A stretch of DNA of 20,490 nt from Xanthobacteraceae bacterium (GCA_030039655.1 JASHVC010000508.1:1-20490), one strand, 5' to 3'; positions 1 to 7,677 are shown, counted from the first letter of the stretch. Numbers and translations: made by a program. Notes: generated by a model not told the origin, from the letters alone.

Positions 1-684
1 GGAAAGTACGACGTCGACACGAGGCAGCGACTGCGCGGATCGAACATCAAATTCTGTGCCCACAGTGTGCCGTCGTGCAGGGGAGTGATAGTAGACCACC
101 TTGCCATCGGTATCGGCAAATCCGAGGGGGCCCAAGTCGCGCGACTGAAATGCTTGCACCCGATAGGTCGAGTTCTTGGTCACATCGCGTCCACTGAAGA
201 TCGTGTCATTCATCACGACCAGGCAGCCCCGGCCGCGTGACGCCGGTTCGGCCGCTACGCGCACGGCGTTAACGACGTTGAGGTATCCGTCGGCGCTAAT
301 CGCGGAAGACGGCCGCATCGAGCCGACCAGTACAACCGGTCGGTCGGTCTTGAGCACCAGATTGAGGAAGTAGGCGGTTTCCTCGAGCGTGTTCGTACCG
401 TGGGTGATGACGATTCCGTCGGCCTGGCCCTGGTCGAAGATCGTGTGGATTTTGCGCACCAAATCGAGCCAATCCCTGTCGGTCAAGGCCTGACTGGGTA
501 GCCGCCTGAACGCTATTTCTTCGACTTCGGCGATACCCTTTAACTCCGGGAGCTGCGCCAGCAATTCGCCGTTGCCAAGCCGCTTATTGGCCTCGATGTA
601 CCATGCGAGATCGAGACGATCGGTGCCAACGGAGTCGATGGTTCCGCCCGTGAGGATCAATCCGATTTTTGGCAACGTACTCAT
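1..684 (-). CDS. Asparaginase/glutaminase-family amidohydrolase, N-terminal 228 residues (runs off left edge)
   Basis: The minus frame from ATG 684 stays open to base 1. It encodes the N-terminal domain of a bacterial type II-like L-asparaginase. The first nucleophile motif TGGTI is at residues 12-16. The second, HGTNTLEETAYF, begins near residue 95. A GRDVTKNST segment matches the Lys-bearing region of the family (GRDVTKTNT in E. coli AnsB). The family hydrolyses side-chain amides to acid and ammonia. I see no signal peptide, so it is probably cytoplasmic. The aspartate that normally follows the second threonine (HGTDT) is Asn98 here, so substrate preference may differ from asparagine. An in-frame ATG lies 12 bases upstream, but the AAGGA abuts it and 684 is better placed. 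It is 45 bases downstream of the 2Fe-2S gene on the same strand and probably in the same operon. The C-terminal domain is outside the window. Confidence 0.88.
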   Translation of the reverse strand, partial: MSTLPKIGLILTGGTIDSVGTDRLDLAWYIEANKRLGNGELLAQLPELKGIAEVEEIAFRRLPSQALTDRDWLDLVRKIHTIFDQGQADGIVITHGTNTLEETAYFLNLVLKTDRPVVLVGSMRPSSAISADGYLNVVNAVRVAAEPASRGRGCLVVMNDTIFSGRDVTKNSTYRVQAFQSRDLGPLGFADTDGKVVYYHSPARRHTVGTEFDVRSAQSLPRVDVVLS

Positions 685-729
685 AAACGTCCGCATTCCT
701 TCTTAGTACCGTGCAAGGCCGTCGCTGCG

Positions 730-1218
730 CTAAGTCTGGCTCTCGGCCCTACGTTTGCGTGCCGCCAATTTTACCGCATCAAGTATTTCCGGGTAGGCCG
801 CGCATCGACAGAGATTTCCGGTAAGATAATGTTTGATTTGGTCCTCGTTGGGATCAGGGTACTCATCAAGCAATTGGATCGTCATCATGATGAACCCGGG
901 CGTGCAATAGCCGCACTGAAGGGCGCTCGCTTCAATGAAGGCTTCCTGTACGGGACTGAGCCTATCTCTCGTCTCTAGGCTTTCGACCGTAGTCACCTCG
1001 GCGCCATCGAGAAATGACGCAAGATAAAGGCAACCTGAAACAGCGCGGCCGTCCACGAGAACGGTACAACACCCACAGAGTCCCTGGCCGCAGCTTTCCC
1101 GGGCGCCCGTCAGACCAAATTGCGTTTGCAAGACTTCCACTACATTGTGATGCGGGCTGACATCGGCAGTTACTGGTGCGCCGTTCAGCCTGAAGGCGAT
1201 GGTGCGCGCGGCCATCAT
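730..1218 (-). CDS. 2Fe-2S subunit of molybdenum hydroxylase A (XdhC/CoxS-type small subunit)
   Basis: This 162-residue protein has the two-domain iron-sulfur architecture of xanthine dehydrogenase-family small subunits. The plant-ferredoxin-type cluster uses Cys43, 48, 51 and 63 (CGQGLCGCC). The second, all-helical cluster domain uses Cys102, 105, 137 and 139 (QCGYCTPG and GNLCRC). It passes electrons from the molybdenum site to the FAD subunit. The length is normal for the family (about 150-170). The start ATG follows the large-subunit TGA after one base, so the two are translationally coupled. An immediately following second ATG could serve equally. It is the last hydroxylase gene of the minus-strand operon CoxG, FAD, large, 2Fe-2S. 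The substrate cannot be told from this subunit. Confidence 0.93.
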   Translation of the reverse strand: MMAARTIAFRLNGAPVTADVSPHHNVVEVLQTQFGLTGARESCGQGLCGCCTVLVDGRAVSGCLYLASFLDGAEVTTVESLETRDRLSPVQEAFIEASALQCGYCTPGFIMMTIQLLDEYPDPNEDQIKHYLTGNLCRCAAYPEILDAVKLAARKRRAESQT

Positions 1219-1219
1219 G

Positions 1220-3526
1220 TCAGGCCGGCTCCAGAGGATTGCCGTCCTTGGCGCGGATCGCGCGGTACACCGTCTCGGGGTCGAGCGGCAGCGTGGTCAG
1301 GCGAACCCCAACCGCGTCGTCGATCGCGTTCGCGACAGCTGGCGAAATGCAAAACATGGAACTCTCGCCCACGCCTTTTGCGCCGAACGGCCCGTTCGAT
1401 TGATGGTGCTCGACGTACAGGCTCTCCATACGGGACGGTAGGTCGTGGAAGCTAGGAATCTTGTAATCGGCAAGCGAGGCATTGGTGACCTGACCGCCAT
1501 CGAGATGAATTTTTTCGAAGAGCGTAAAGCCGAGCTGCATCGTCGCACCACCAGAAATCTGCGTCTCTACGATCTTGGGATTAACAGCCTTGCCCGCATC
1601 GACCACGCAGACCAACTTTTTTATCTTCACGTGTCCAGTTTCGGTGTCGACTTCAACCTCGGCGCCAGCGCCGCCAATCAACCAAAACGGTGTGACATTG
1701 CGGCTCTGACCGGTTTCGCGTGATGGAGATTCATAGTCTGGTCTGAAGGCCCCGCTACCGACGATATTGCCCGCCTGTATGCCATAACGCTTTTGCAGCA
1801 GCGCAGCGATCGGTGTGTTTGCGCCGTCCGGCTCACCGACTTCCTTGCGCAGCGCAGCAATCTTATCGATCACTTCCGCAGCGGCACGCTGTATAGCGTG
1901 GCCCATGTGAAAGAGTGAGCGCGAGCCCAGGGTTCCCATGTCGTAGGGGGTTACATCGGTATCCGGGTGGACGATCTTGACCGCTTCGGCCGGGACATTG
2001 AGCGCTTCCCCAACCATTTGGGCCATCGCGGTGTCCGATCCCTGCCCCATGTCGACTGTCCCACAATAGAGAGTGACTGAGCCGTCACCGCCAACATTGA
2101 TGATGGCGACCGAAGTCGTGGGAGACGTTACCGCCTTGATGGCAACGCCAAAGCCGCGACCACGTCTGATAACGCCGGTGCCGCGATCGAATGGCTTGTT
2201 CCACTCAATGCGCTCAAGAATAGTGTTGAGAACCTTATCGAGCGGCGCATCAACAATGGCCTGACCGGTGGCGTGAACGCCGCCCTCGGCCAACAGGTTC
2301 TTGCGGCGAAATTCGGCTGGATCGAGTTTGAGCATGCGCGCCATCATGTCCATGTGGCTCTCGTAGGCCCACGCGATCTGCGGTAGGCCAAATCCGCGCA
2401 GGGAGCCTGATGGCGTTACATTCGTATAAAGCGCGTAGGAATCGACCCAGACATTGTCGATGTTGTAGGGACCAGAGGCTGTCAAACCCGCCTTCTGCGT
2501 CACGCGTGGCCCGATATCGGCGTAGGCGCCACCATTCCAAAACACCTCGCACTTGCGCGCGACTATCCGGCCATTGTCGTCCACACCGCTCTTGATGCGG
2601 AATGTGCTCGGATGCTTGGTAATCTGGTAAAACATCTCCTCCATAGTGGCAGCTACTTTGACCGGCTTACGAGCGATCATGGCAAGCGCGACTGCGAGCG
2701 CTTCAAGCTTTATATAAAGCTTGGAGCCGTAACCGCTGCCGACATACGGCACCTTAACGCGCACCCTGTTTTCCGGCCAGCCAAGCAGCCGCGCGATCTC
2801 TGTTCGCACGAACGATGGCCCCTGCGATGCGCTGTAGATGGTGACGCCATCTTTGCGATAGTCGGCGATGGTCGCAAAGGGTTCGAACGACAGATGCAAA
2901 ACCTTCTGCGTCTTGAACTCATGCTCGAACTTGTGGGTGGCGGCCGCGTAGGCCTTCTCGAAGTCACCACGGCGCAAGCGGTAGTCGAGCGCAACGTTGG
3001 TGTCTCGAATGCCTTTGAGGTGCTTGAGATCGGTGAAGATGCCGGCAGGTTTGAGCTCATCGTGGACGAACGTGCTGGTTCTGAAGGCATCGATCTCATC
3101 GTAGACGGCGGGCAGTTCGTCGTATTCGGCCGTGATAAGTTGCACCGCCTGATCGGCGCTATGCGGGTCGCGGGCCAAAACGACAGCAACGGGTTCGCCG
3201 ATGAAGCGGACCTTGCCATCGGCCAAGATCGGTTGATCGTGGAAGGCTGGCCCATAGTATGGATCGGGAATTACCTCTTTGACGTCCGCAATGGTGACAA
3301 CGTGGAGGACGCCAGACACTTTCTTTGCGGCATCGATATCGACCGACTTAATTCGGCCGTGTGCCACGGTGCTGCGGAAGACTTTGGCATGCAGCATACC
3401 CGGCAGCCGCATAAGGTGGGTGTATTCCGCCCGCCCAGTGACCTTATCGCGGCTTTCAAGACGCGGCAGCGAGCGACCGATCTGCGAGCCGACTTTGGCG
3501 GCGTCAGGATTAGCGGTTGCTGCCAT
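1220..3526 (-). CDS. Molybdopterin-binding large subunit of molybdenum hydroxylase A
   Basis: This 768-residue protein has the aldehyde oxidase/xanthine dehydrogenase large-subunit layout. A hammerhead domain starts near residue 30 (VTGRAEYTHLM), followed by the molybdopterin-binding domain. Visible motifs are YSASQGP (231-237), GSGYGSK (263-269), SLRGFGLPQ (375-383), MGQGSDT (493-499) and GAKGVGESS (715-723), whose Glu721 is the expected catalytic base. The enzyme should hydroxylate an aromatic or heteroaromatic carbon using water. The start is ATG 3526, which overlaps the TGA of the FAD gene by one base (TGATG). A longer open frame reaching 3811 is the shadow of that upstream gene. GSGYGSK departs from the usual GGGFGGK, and LRGFG is closer to xanthine dehydrogenase FRGFG than to CoxL loops. 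Candidate activities include hydroxybenzoyl-CoA-, nicotinate- or quinoline-type substrates, but none is proven. Confidence 0.92.
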   Translation of the reverse strand: MAATANPDAAKVGSQIGRSLPRLESRDKVTGRAEYTHLMRLPGMLHAKVFRSTVAHGRIKSVDIDAAKKVSGVLHVVTIADVKEVIPDPYYGPAFHDQPILADGKVRFIGEPVAVVLARDPHSADQAVQLITAEYDELPAVYDEIDAFRTSTFVHDELKPAGIFTDLKHLKGIRDTNVALDYRLRRGDFEKAYAAATHKFEHEFKTQKVLHLSFEPFATIADYRKDGVTIYSASQGPSFVRTEIARLLGWPENRVRVKVPYVGSGYGSKLYIKLEALAVALAMIARKPVKVAATMEEMFYQITKHPSTFRIKSGVDDNGRIVARKCEVFWNGGAYADIGPRVTQKAGLTASGPYNIDNVWVDSYALYTNVTPSGSLRGFGLPQIAWAYESHMDMMARMLKLDPAEFRRKNLLAEGGVHATGQAIVDAPLDKVLNTILERIEWNKPFDRGTGVIRRGRGFGVAIKAVTSPTTSVAIINVGGDGSVTLYCGTVDMGQGSDTAMAQMVGEALNVPAEAVKIVHPDTDVTPYDMGTLGSRSLFHMGHAIQRAAAEVIDKIAALRKEVGEPDGANTPIAALLQKRYGIQAGNIVGSGAFRPDYESPSRETGQSRNVTPFWLIGGAGAEVEVDTETGHVKIKKLVCVVDAGKAVNPKIVETQISGGATMQLGFTLFEKIHLDGGQVTNASLADYKIPSFHDLPSRMESLYVEHHQSNGPFGAKGVGESSMFCISPAVANAIDDAVGVRLTTLPLDPETVYRAIRAKDGNPLEPA

Positions 3527-4383
3527 CAGGCCGCCTCGATCACGGCGCTCAAAGCCCGCCGCACGTAGACGCGAAGCAATTCGCGCTTGTACGGCGCGGA
3601 ACCGCGTACGTCGGACACTAACTCGACATCCGCGATGGCTGCGTCGCCCGCCTGCCGAAACAGATCCTCGGTGGCCCTCCTGCCGTTGAGCACGGCTTCC
3701 GCGGACTTCAAACGCGTCGCTTTTTCGGTCGCGGCGCTCGCGACGAGACTGGCAGTTTTGATCGTGTCTCCCTCTCGCTGGATGATCGCAGCCACGCCCA
3801 GCGCGGGCCAATCGTCCGCCGAGCCGGTCGTGACCTTCATATAAGTACCCTTACCCGCCCCCTGTGTGGGAACCCGGACCTCAGCAATCAACTCGTTCTT
3901 TGCGAGAGCGGTCTCATAGTAGCCCACGAACAGATCGTCCACCGCGACTTCTCGTTGGCTTGCCGGCCCCGCGACCGTCGCGGTTGCATGCAGCGCCATT
4001 AACACGGGCGGCAGGTCCATATGCGGATCGCCGTGCGCCAATGCGCCACCAACGGTCGCAACGTTGCGCACTCGCACATTCGAAAGCGTGAGCAGTGTGC
4101 GCGCGATGATCGGCGCGAGCCTTCTTACCTCCGGCGAGTGTTCGAGTGCGGCGAGCGTGGTCATGGCCCCGATGACAAGTTCGTTGTCGACAGCCCGAAT
4201 GTCGGAATATTTGCGCTCGATCTTCCTCAGACTGACCAACCTTCCGGGGTGAAAGACGCCAGCCTTCATCATCAGCATCAAAGCGGTGCCGCCTGCGATC
4301 GGGCGCACGGTCGCATCGTCGGGATCGAGCAACGCAATGGCCGCCGCGAGCGAGGTCGGTTCTGCAAGTTCGAACGGGATCAT
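3526..4383 (-). CDS. FAD-binding middle subunit of molybdenum hydroxylase A (CoxM-type)
   Basis: This 285-residue protein carries the FAD-binding domain of molybdopterin dehydrogenases. Two pyrophosphate/flavin loops are visible: AGGTA (30-34) within PIAGGTALMLMMK, and TVGGALAHGDPHMD (110-123). A CO-dehydrogenase-flavoprotein-type C-terminal domain follows. It takes electrons from the 2Fe-2S subunit and passes them to an unidentified acceptor. Length is typical (about 280-290). The start ATG overlaps the CoxG-like stop by four bases (ATGA), and its own stop overlaps the large-subunit start, so this is a tightly packed operon. The first glycine loop reads AGGTAL rather than the AGGQSL seen in the second hydroxylase's FAD subunit in this window, which suggests the two sets are not recent duplicates. 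Confidence 0.92.
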   Translation of the reverse strand: MIPFELAEPTSLAAAIALLDPDDATVRPIAGGTALMLMMKAGVFHPGRLVSLRKIERKYSDIRAVDNELVIGAMTTLAALEHSPEVRRLAPIIARTLLTLSNVRVRNVATVGGALAHGDPHMDLPPVLMALHATATVAGPASQREVAVDDLFVGYYETALAKNELIAEVRVPTQGAGKGTYMKVTTGSADDWPALGVAAIIQREGDTIKTASLVASAATEKATRLKSAEAVLNGRRATEDLFRQAGDAAIADVELVSDVRGSAPYKRELLRVYVRRALSAVIEAA

Positions 4384-4850
4384 CGCGCTTCCAGCGCACC
4401 CGATGCCGGAGGTGCGAACTCGGTGCGCAATCGCTGTACAAACTCTTTTTCCATTTCCCTAGCTTTCGCGCGCAACACCGGTTGGCCAATGCTGCCAAGT
4501 CGTCCAGCCAACGTCGCTTCGACCGAATACGTTACTTGTGTCGTCGACCCCAGGTCTTGCAGCACGGTGAACGATTTGGCGGTGAGGCGGCCGACTAGTC
4601 CAAGCGGCTTGCCCTCGATGGTGGCTTCGATTTCCGACGGCTCTTGGATGCGCGTGATTTCGACCGTCACCGCAAATTTGAATTTCATGTACGCGACTTT
4701 GGTCTCGAACACCGCCCCGTAGTGGTTGGTATCGATCTCCTCCAGATCATGCACACCATCGACGAATCGAACAAAGGACCGAGCGTCACGTAAAAGCTTG
4801 AACAGGTCCTCGCGCGGCGCGTCGACGGTGAATGCTCCGACAACGTTCAT
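4380..4850 (-). CDS. CoxG-like SRPBCC-fold protein
   Basis: This 156-residue protein resembles the CO dehydrogenase subunit G (CoxG) family of the SRPBCC/START-like superfamily. It shows the usual N-terminal start MNVVGAFTVDAPRE, a mid-protein VAYMKFKFAVTVEI strand pair, and GRLTAKSFTVLQD. In the Oligotropha cox system CoxG is implicated in anchoring the hydroxylase at the membrane; other family members may bind hydrophobic ligands. This copy ends in a charged tail (TEFAPPASGALEAR) and I see no C-terminal hydrophobic anchor. It is the first gene of the minus-strand operon, about 140 bases downstream of a predicted promoter with an operator box. Its role with this non-CO enzyme is inferred from position only. 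Confidence 0.83.
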   Translation of the reverse strand: MNVVGAFTVDAPREDLFKLLRDARSFVRFVDGVHDLEEIDTNHYGAVFETKVAYMKFKFAVTVEITRIQEPSEIEATIEGKPLGLVGRLTAKSFTVLQDLGSTTQVTYSVEATLAGRLGSIGQPVLRAKAREMEKEFVQRLRTEFAPPASGALEAR

Positions 4851-4989
4851 GGATGAGGCCTGTCCATGGGTAACCGCGACATTTCGGCCTGAGGAAGCGT
4901 CGACACGCCGCGGAAGAGCTGCGGCGGGTGACGTAACGCTCCGTGGCCCTCAGTAAGACGCGGGACTCCGGAGGCTCATAAATTACGCA

Positions 4990-5013
4990 TACGATATCAA
5001 TATCGCGTATACG
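4990..5013. promoter_or_regulatory. Bipartite operator box, copy 1 (CoxG operon)
   Basis: TACGATAT at 4990-4997 and CGTATACG at 5006-5013 are separated by exactly eight bases. The same two half-sites with the same spacing recur at 8874 and, inverted, at 14296. Here the box fills the -35/-10 spacer of a predicted minus-strand promoter, fitting repression. The neighbouring GntR regulator is the likely ligand; that link is inferred. Confidence 0.78.
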
Positions 5014-5019
5014 TGTCAA
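4991..5019 (-). promoter_or_regulatory. Predicted sigma70 promoter of the CoxG-hydroxylase A operon
   Basis: Reading on the minus strand, a consensus -35 TTGACA (5019-5014) is followed after 17 bases by TATCGT (4996-4991), a 4/6 match to the -10. The operator box lies between and over the -10. The start codon is about 140 bases downstream, so the leader is long; a closer promoter cannot be excluded. Confidence 0.55.
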
Positions 5020-5293
5020 ACACACCGGAAGTCCCTCTCAAGCATGGATGCATGCCTTCGTTGCGCTTGAAAGGCGCTCTGGCAAATGGCTAGAGCTAGG
5101 GTTATATTCGCCTGGATATAGCGATGATGTTGCTACGGGAACATGGAACTTTCTCGCCGCTTCGGCACTCCCTTCAGGCTCGAATTCGACCTACGCGGCA
5201 AAGCGCGAACCTAAACCCGGACCCCAGCTTTCGACGATTGTGATCGAACGTGTGTGGGTGCGATGACCACTTCTAGCTTTTGGGAACTGCAAC

Positions 5294-5303
5294 GTGTATA
5301 CAC
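5294..5303. promoter_or_regulatory. Palindrome GTGTATACAC over the gntR start codon
   Basis: This perfect 10-base palindrome contains the GTATAC core of the bipartite boxes and covers the GTG start of regulator 1. No partner TACGATAT half lies eight bases away on either side. It may be an autoregulatory half-strength site, or coincidence. Confidence 0.4.
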
Positions 5304-6019
5304 AAGTCAAAATCTCCAGCCGCTTTGGAACGCGCTTGCACGTGACTCTATCCGACGAAATCTTTCATGCACTCGCCCGCGATATCTTGTCCGGGGCGGT
5401 CCAGCCAGGCGAGCGACTAGACGAACCCAGCATTTGTCGGAAATTTAAAGTTTCGCGCACGCCAATACGCGAAGCCCTGCGGCGCTTAAGTGGGACGGGA
5501 CTGGTTGAGATCACGCCTCGAAAGGGCGTCACGGTCGTGCGCATCGACGCTGAACAACTCAACGAAATGTTCGAGGCTCTCGCAGAATTGGAAGGACTTT
5601 GCGCGAAGCTTGGCGCCGTGCGGATGACAATGCTTGAAAAAAAGCGGCTTGAGCTCGTGAACGCAAACCGACAACGCAGAATCTCCGACGGCGAAAAGAA
5701 CTTCGCGGAGATCAACAACGAGTTTCACGAGTTAATCTATCTAGGCGCACACAATTCAAGCATCGCCGCCACCACGCGAAACTTTCGGCAGCGGCTCGCT
5801 CCGTTCCGCGCCCTCCAGTTCGTGCCTGGACATACGGAATATTCGTTTCACGAGCACGACCACATCGTGAACGCTATTGTCGGAGGCGATCCTGATCGCG
5901 CGTATACGGTTATGCGTGATCACGTAATTGGAACCGGCCTGCAAGTCATCGAGCACTTTTCCCAAAACCACGACGCTCAGACTGAGAAGAAAAGGCCCGC
6001 GCGCGGTCGCCGGGCCTAA
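5294..6019 (+). CDS. GntR-family transcriptional regulator, FadR/FCD subfamily (regulator 1)
   Basis: This 241-residue protein has an N-terminal winged helix-turn-helix (about residues 18-84, including EPSICRKFKVSRTPIREALRRL) and a C-terminal FCD ligand domain. Histidines of the FCD metal/ligand site are seen in NEFHELIY, FHEHDHIVNAI and MRDHV. Such proteins usually repress catabolic operons until a small organic acid binds. The start is GTG 5294; no in-frame ATG lies before the HTH, and an alternative GTG at 5342 would still keep the domain. The start overlaps the palindrome GTGTATACAC, suggesting autoregulation. It sits between hydroxylase operon A and the importer, near several copies of a GTATACG-type box, and is the best candidate to bind them. 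The effector is unknown. Confidence 0.92.
   Translation: MYTQVKISSRFGTRLHVTLSDEIFHALARDILSGAVQPGERLDEPSICRKFKVSRTPIREALRRLSGTGLVEITPRKGVTVVRIDAEQLNEMFEALAELEGLCAKLGAVRMTMLEKKRLELVNANRQRRISDGEKNFAEINNEFHELIYLGAHNSSIAATTRNFRQRLAPFRALQFVPGHTEYSFHEHDHIVNAIVGGDPDRAYTVMRDHVIGTGLQVIEHFSQNHDAQTEKKRPARGRRA
5983..6017 (-). terminator. Rho-independent terminator of the ABC importer operon
   Basis: Reading on the minus strand, arms AGGCCCG (6017-6011) and CGGGCCT (5999-5993) pair perfectly around an 11-base GC-rich loop, and the second arm runs into TTTTCTTCTC. It lies 40 bases past the permease stop, inside the 3' end of the convergent gntR gene. The loop is longer than usual and the T-run is interrupted. 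Confidence 0.5.
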
Positions 6020-6057
6020 TGGAACAATCGACTGCAAGGCCGACCACCGACACGAGC

Positions 6058-6840
6058 TTAAGCCGCATCTCGGCTTTCGTGGAAGCGCGCGGCAGCATGC
6101 CAGGATACAAAGACGCGCTCGAAAACGGAGACCGCGGCATAAAGCAACATCGACAGCACCGATATCCAGACTAGCGCCACAAACATCAGCACCGTGTTTA
6201 ACGTTCCGGTGGCGACGATGAGCACATAACCAAGCCCCCTATCGGCGCCGATGAACTCGCCCACGATCGCGCCTACGACCGCAAGCGTAATCGCGACCTT
6301 TAGCGAGGCAAAGATGTGAGGCAGCGCATAGGGCAACTCGAAGAGTAGGAACCGCTTTAGCCGGGTGGCGCCCATCGAACGCAACAGGAAAACGTAGTCG
6401 CGTTGCGCGGACTTCAAACCAACCAAGGTGTCGATCATGATCGGAAAGAAGGCTAACAGGAACGAGACAAGCGCCTTGGGCAGGAATCCAACGCCGATCC
6501 AAACCACAAGCAGAGGTCCCAGCGCGACCTTCGGTAACACCTGGATGAACACTAGCCATGGATAGAAGGCCTGCTCAAAAATGCGAATATGGGCGAGCAT
6601 CCAAGCCAGCAGCACGCCGAACATAACCGCCAAGACAAAACCGCACAGGATTTCCATCGTCGTGACGACTGCATGGCCGAACATGATTGGCAGTGTCGCA
6701 GCAGCGCGCAACGCAATCGTCGATGGCGCGGGCAAGATATAGGCCGGGAATAGCTCGCTCGACGCCCCCCACTGCCAGGCCGCGACTAACGCAATGAAGA
6801 CGAGGATTGGGTAGACAATTCTCGCCACAAGGTCATGCAT
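6058..6840 (-). CDS. ABC transporter permease (SsuC/TauC/NMT1-associated type)
   Basis: This 260-residue, very hydrophobic protein has about six membrane segments, the usual number for BPD_transp_1 permeases of the sulfonate/nitrate/taurine class. The cytoplasmic EAA-type loop that docks the ATPase is visible near residues 152-180 (LRSMGATRLKRFLLFELPYA), followed by a conserved GAIVGEFIGADRGLGY segment. Length is normal (250-280). It forms the inner-membrane channel, probably as a homodimer, with the ATPase encoded 18 bases upstream and the periplasmic binding protein before that. It is the last gene of the operon; a predicted terminator follows. The substrate is inferred from context as the pathway's aromatic acid. 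Confidence 0.92.
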   Translation of the reverse strand: MHDLVARIVYPILVFIALVAAWQWGASSELFPAYILPAPSTIALRAAATLPIMFGHAVVTTMEILCGFVLAVMFGVLLAWMLAHIRIFEQAFYPWLVFIQVLPKVALGPLLVVWIGVGFLPKALVSFLLAFFPIMIDTLVGLKSAQRDYVFLLRSMGATRLKRFLLFELPYALPHIFASLKVAITLAVVGAIVGEFIGADRGLGYVLIVATGTLNTVLMFVALVWISVLSMLLYAAVSVFERVFVSWHAAARFHESRDAA

Positions 6841-6858
6841 CGACCGTCATCCCGCTCT

Positions 6859-7677
6859 TCAATGCGAAGCTTCGATCGCCTGCCGCAGCTGGTGCTGGAA
6901 TCGCACAAATTCGCCGCTGTCGCGCATTGCCACGGTGCGCGGTCGCGGCAAGTCGATGCGCAGCTCCTCGATGCAACGGGCCGGTCGGTAGGACAATACG
7001 AGCACCCGGTCCGAGAGAAACACCGCCTCGGATATGCTGTGGGTCACCATCACGGCGGTCGGCCGCTCGTCCATCCACAGCGTCTGCAGATGTAAATTCA
7101 TCTGATCGCGGGTCAACGCATCAAGCGCGCCAAACGGCTCATCCATCAAAAGGATGCTTGCCCCATGCAGCAGCGCGCGGCAGATGGCAACACGCTGCCG
7201 CATGCCACCCGACAGCTCCCACGGGTGCCGATTCTCAAACCCCTTGAGCCCGACGCGTTCAAGAAGGCTTTGCGCCTTCGCACGCGCGGCAGCGCGATCG
7301 AGGCCACGCATATCAGCCTGGACCATGACGTTGCCGAAAGCGGTCCGCCAATCAAACAACAGATCCTGCTGAAAGGCGATGCCGATGTCAGTCAACGGCG
7401 CGGTCACAGCGCACTGCTCGACTTCGATCGAACCCCGCGTGGGCGACACCAGACCCGCGATCATCATCAGGAGAGTGCTCTTGCCGCAGCCACTCGGGCC
7501 GAGGATGGAGAGGAATTCCCCGCGCGCGATGTCGAGCGTCACGTTCTCGATTGCTACGATCGCGTTGCTGCCGCGGCCGTAGGCTTTGGCGACTTCTTTG
7601 AGCGTGATATGTGGGTTGAGGATCTTCAAGTGCTCAGTAACGTGCTGTGTGCTGCCTGGCGCGGGCTCCAGAGTCAT
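6859..7677 (-). CDS. ABC transporter ATP-binding protein (SsuB/TauB/NrtD type)
   Basis: This 272-residue ATPase has all nucleotide-binding motifs: Walker A GPSGCGKST (60-68), Q-loop FQQDLLFDWRT (102-112), signature LSGGMRQRV (155-163), Walker B ILLMDEP (175-181) and switch His213 in VMVTHS. It energises uptake by the adjacent permease. Its ATG overlaps the stop of the binding-protein gene by four bases (ATGA), and the permease starts 18 bases after its stop, so the three are one operon. An N-terminal extension of about 24 residues precedes the ABC domain. No regulatory C-terminal domain is present. Confidence 0.95.
   Translation of the reverse strand: MTLEPAPGSTQHVTEHLKILNPHITLKEVAKAYGRGSNAIVAIENVTLDIARGEFLSILGPSGCGKSTLLMMIAGLVSPTRGSIEVEQCAVTAPLTDIGIAFQQDLLFDWRTAFGNVMVQADMRGLDRAAARAKAQSLLERVGLKGFENRHPWELSGGMRQRVAICRALLHGASILLMDEPFGALDALTRDQMNLHLQTLWMDERPTAVMVTHSISEAVFLSDRVLVLSYRPARCIEELRIDLPRPRTVAMRDSGEFVRFQHQLRQAIEASH

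Larger units (their letters stand above)
4851..5293. other. 443-base divergent intergenic region (CoxG operon / gntR)
   Basis: No gene is supported here. The left half carries the leader, promoter and operator of the CoxG operon (4990-5019). The right half should hold the promoter of the plus-strand gntR gene, but I cannot place it. Short open frames (for example 5048-5266) have no convincing ribosome-binding site or recognisable protein signature. A small AT-rich dyad, TATAT and ATATA, surrounds about 5112. Confidence 0.6.

Noticed and set aside
2612..3568. Plus-strand open frame of 318 codons
   Set aside because: It lies wholly opposite the large subunit A and FAD genes; long antisense frames are common in GC-rich coding DNA and no family pattern is seen.
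3527..3811. N-terminal extension of large subunit A by 95 residues
   Set aside because: It is an antisense-free same-strand shadow of the FAD-subunit gene in another frame, rich in Arg/Gly, without family similarity; ATG 3526 overlaps the FAD stop as expected for coupling.
4021..4722. Plus-strand open frame of 233 codons
   Set aside because: It lies opposite the FAD subunit and CoxG-like genes and has no recognisable signature.
5048..5266. Small open frame in the CoxG/gntR intergenic region
   Set aside because: No convincing ribosome-binding site, no conserved-looking features, and it sits where the gntR promoter should be.
5901..5912. GTATAC core inside gntR 1 (near 5903) and inside the CoxL-like gene (near 9961)
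   Set aside because: They lack the second half-site and lie in coding sequence; a few such six-base cores are expected by chance.
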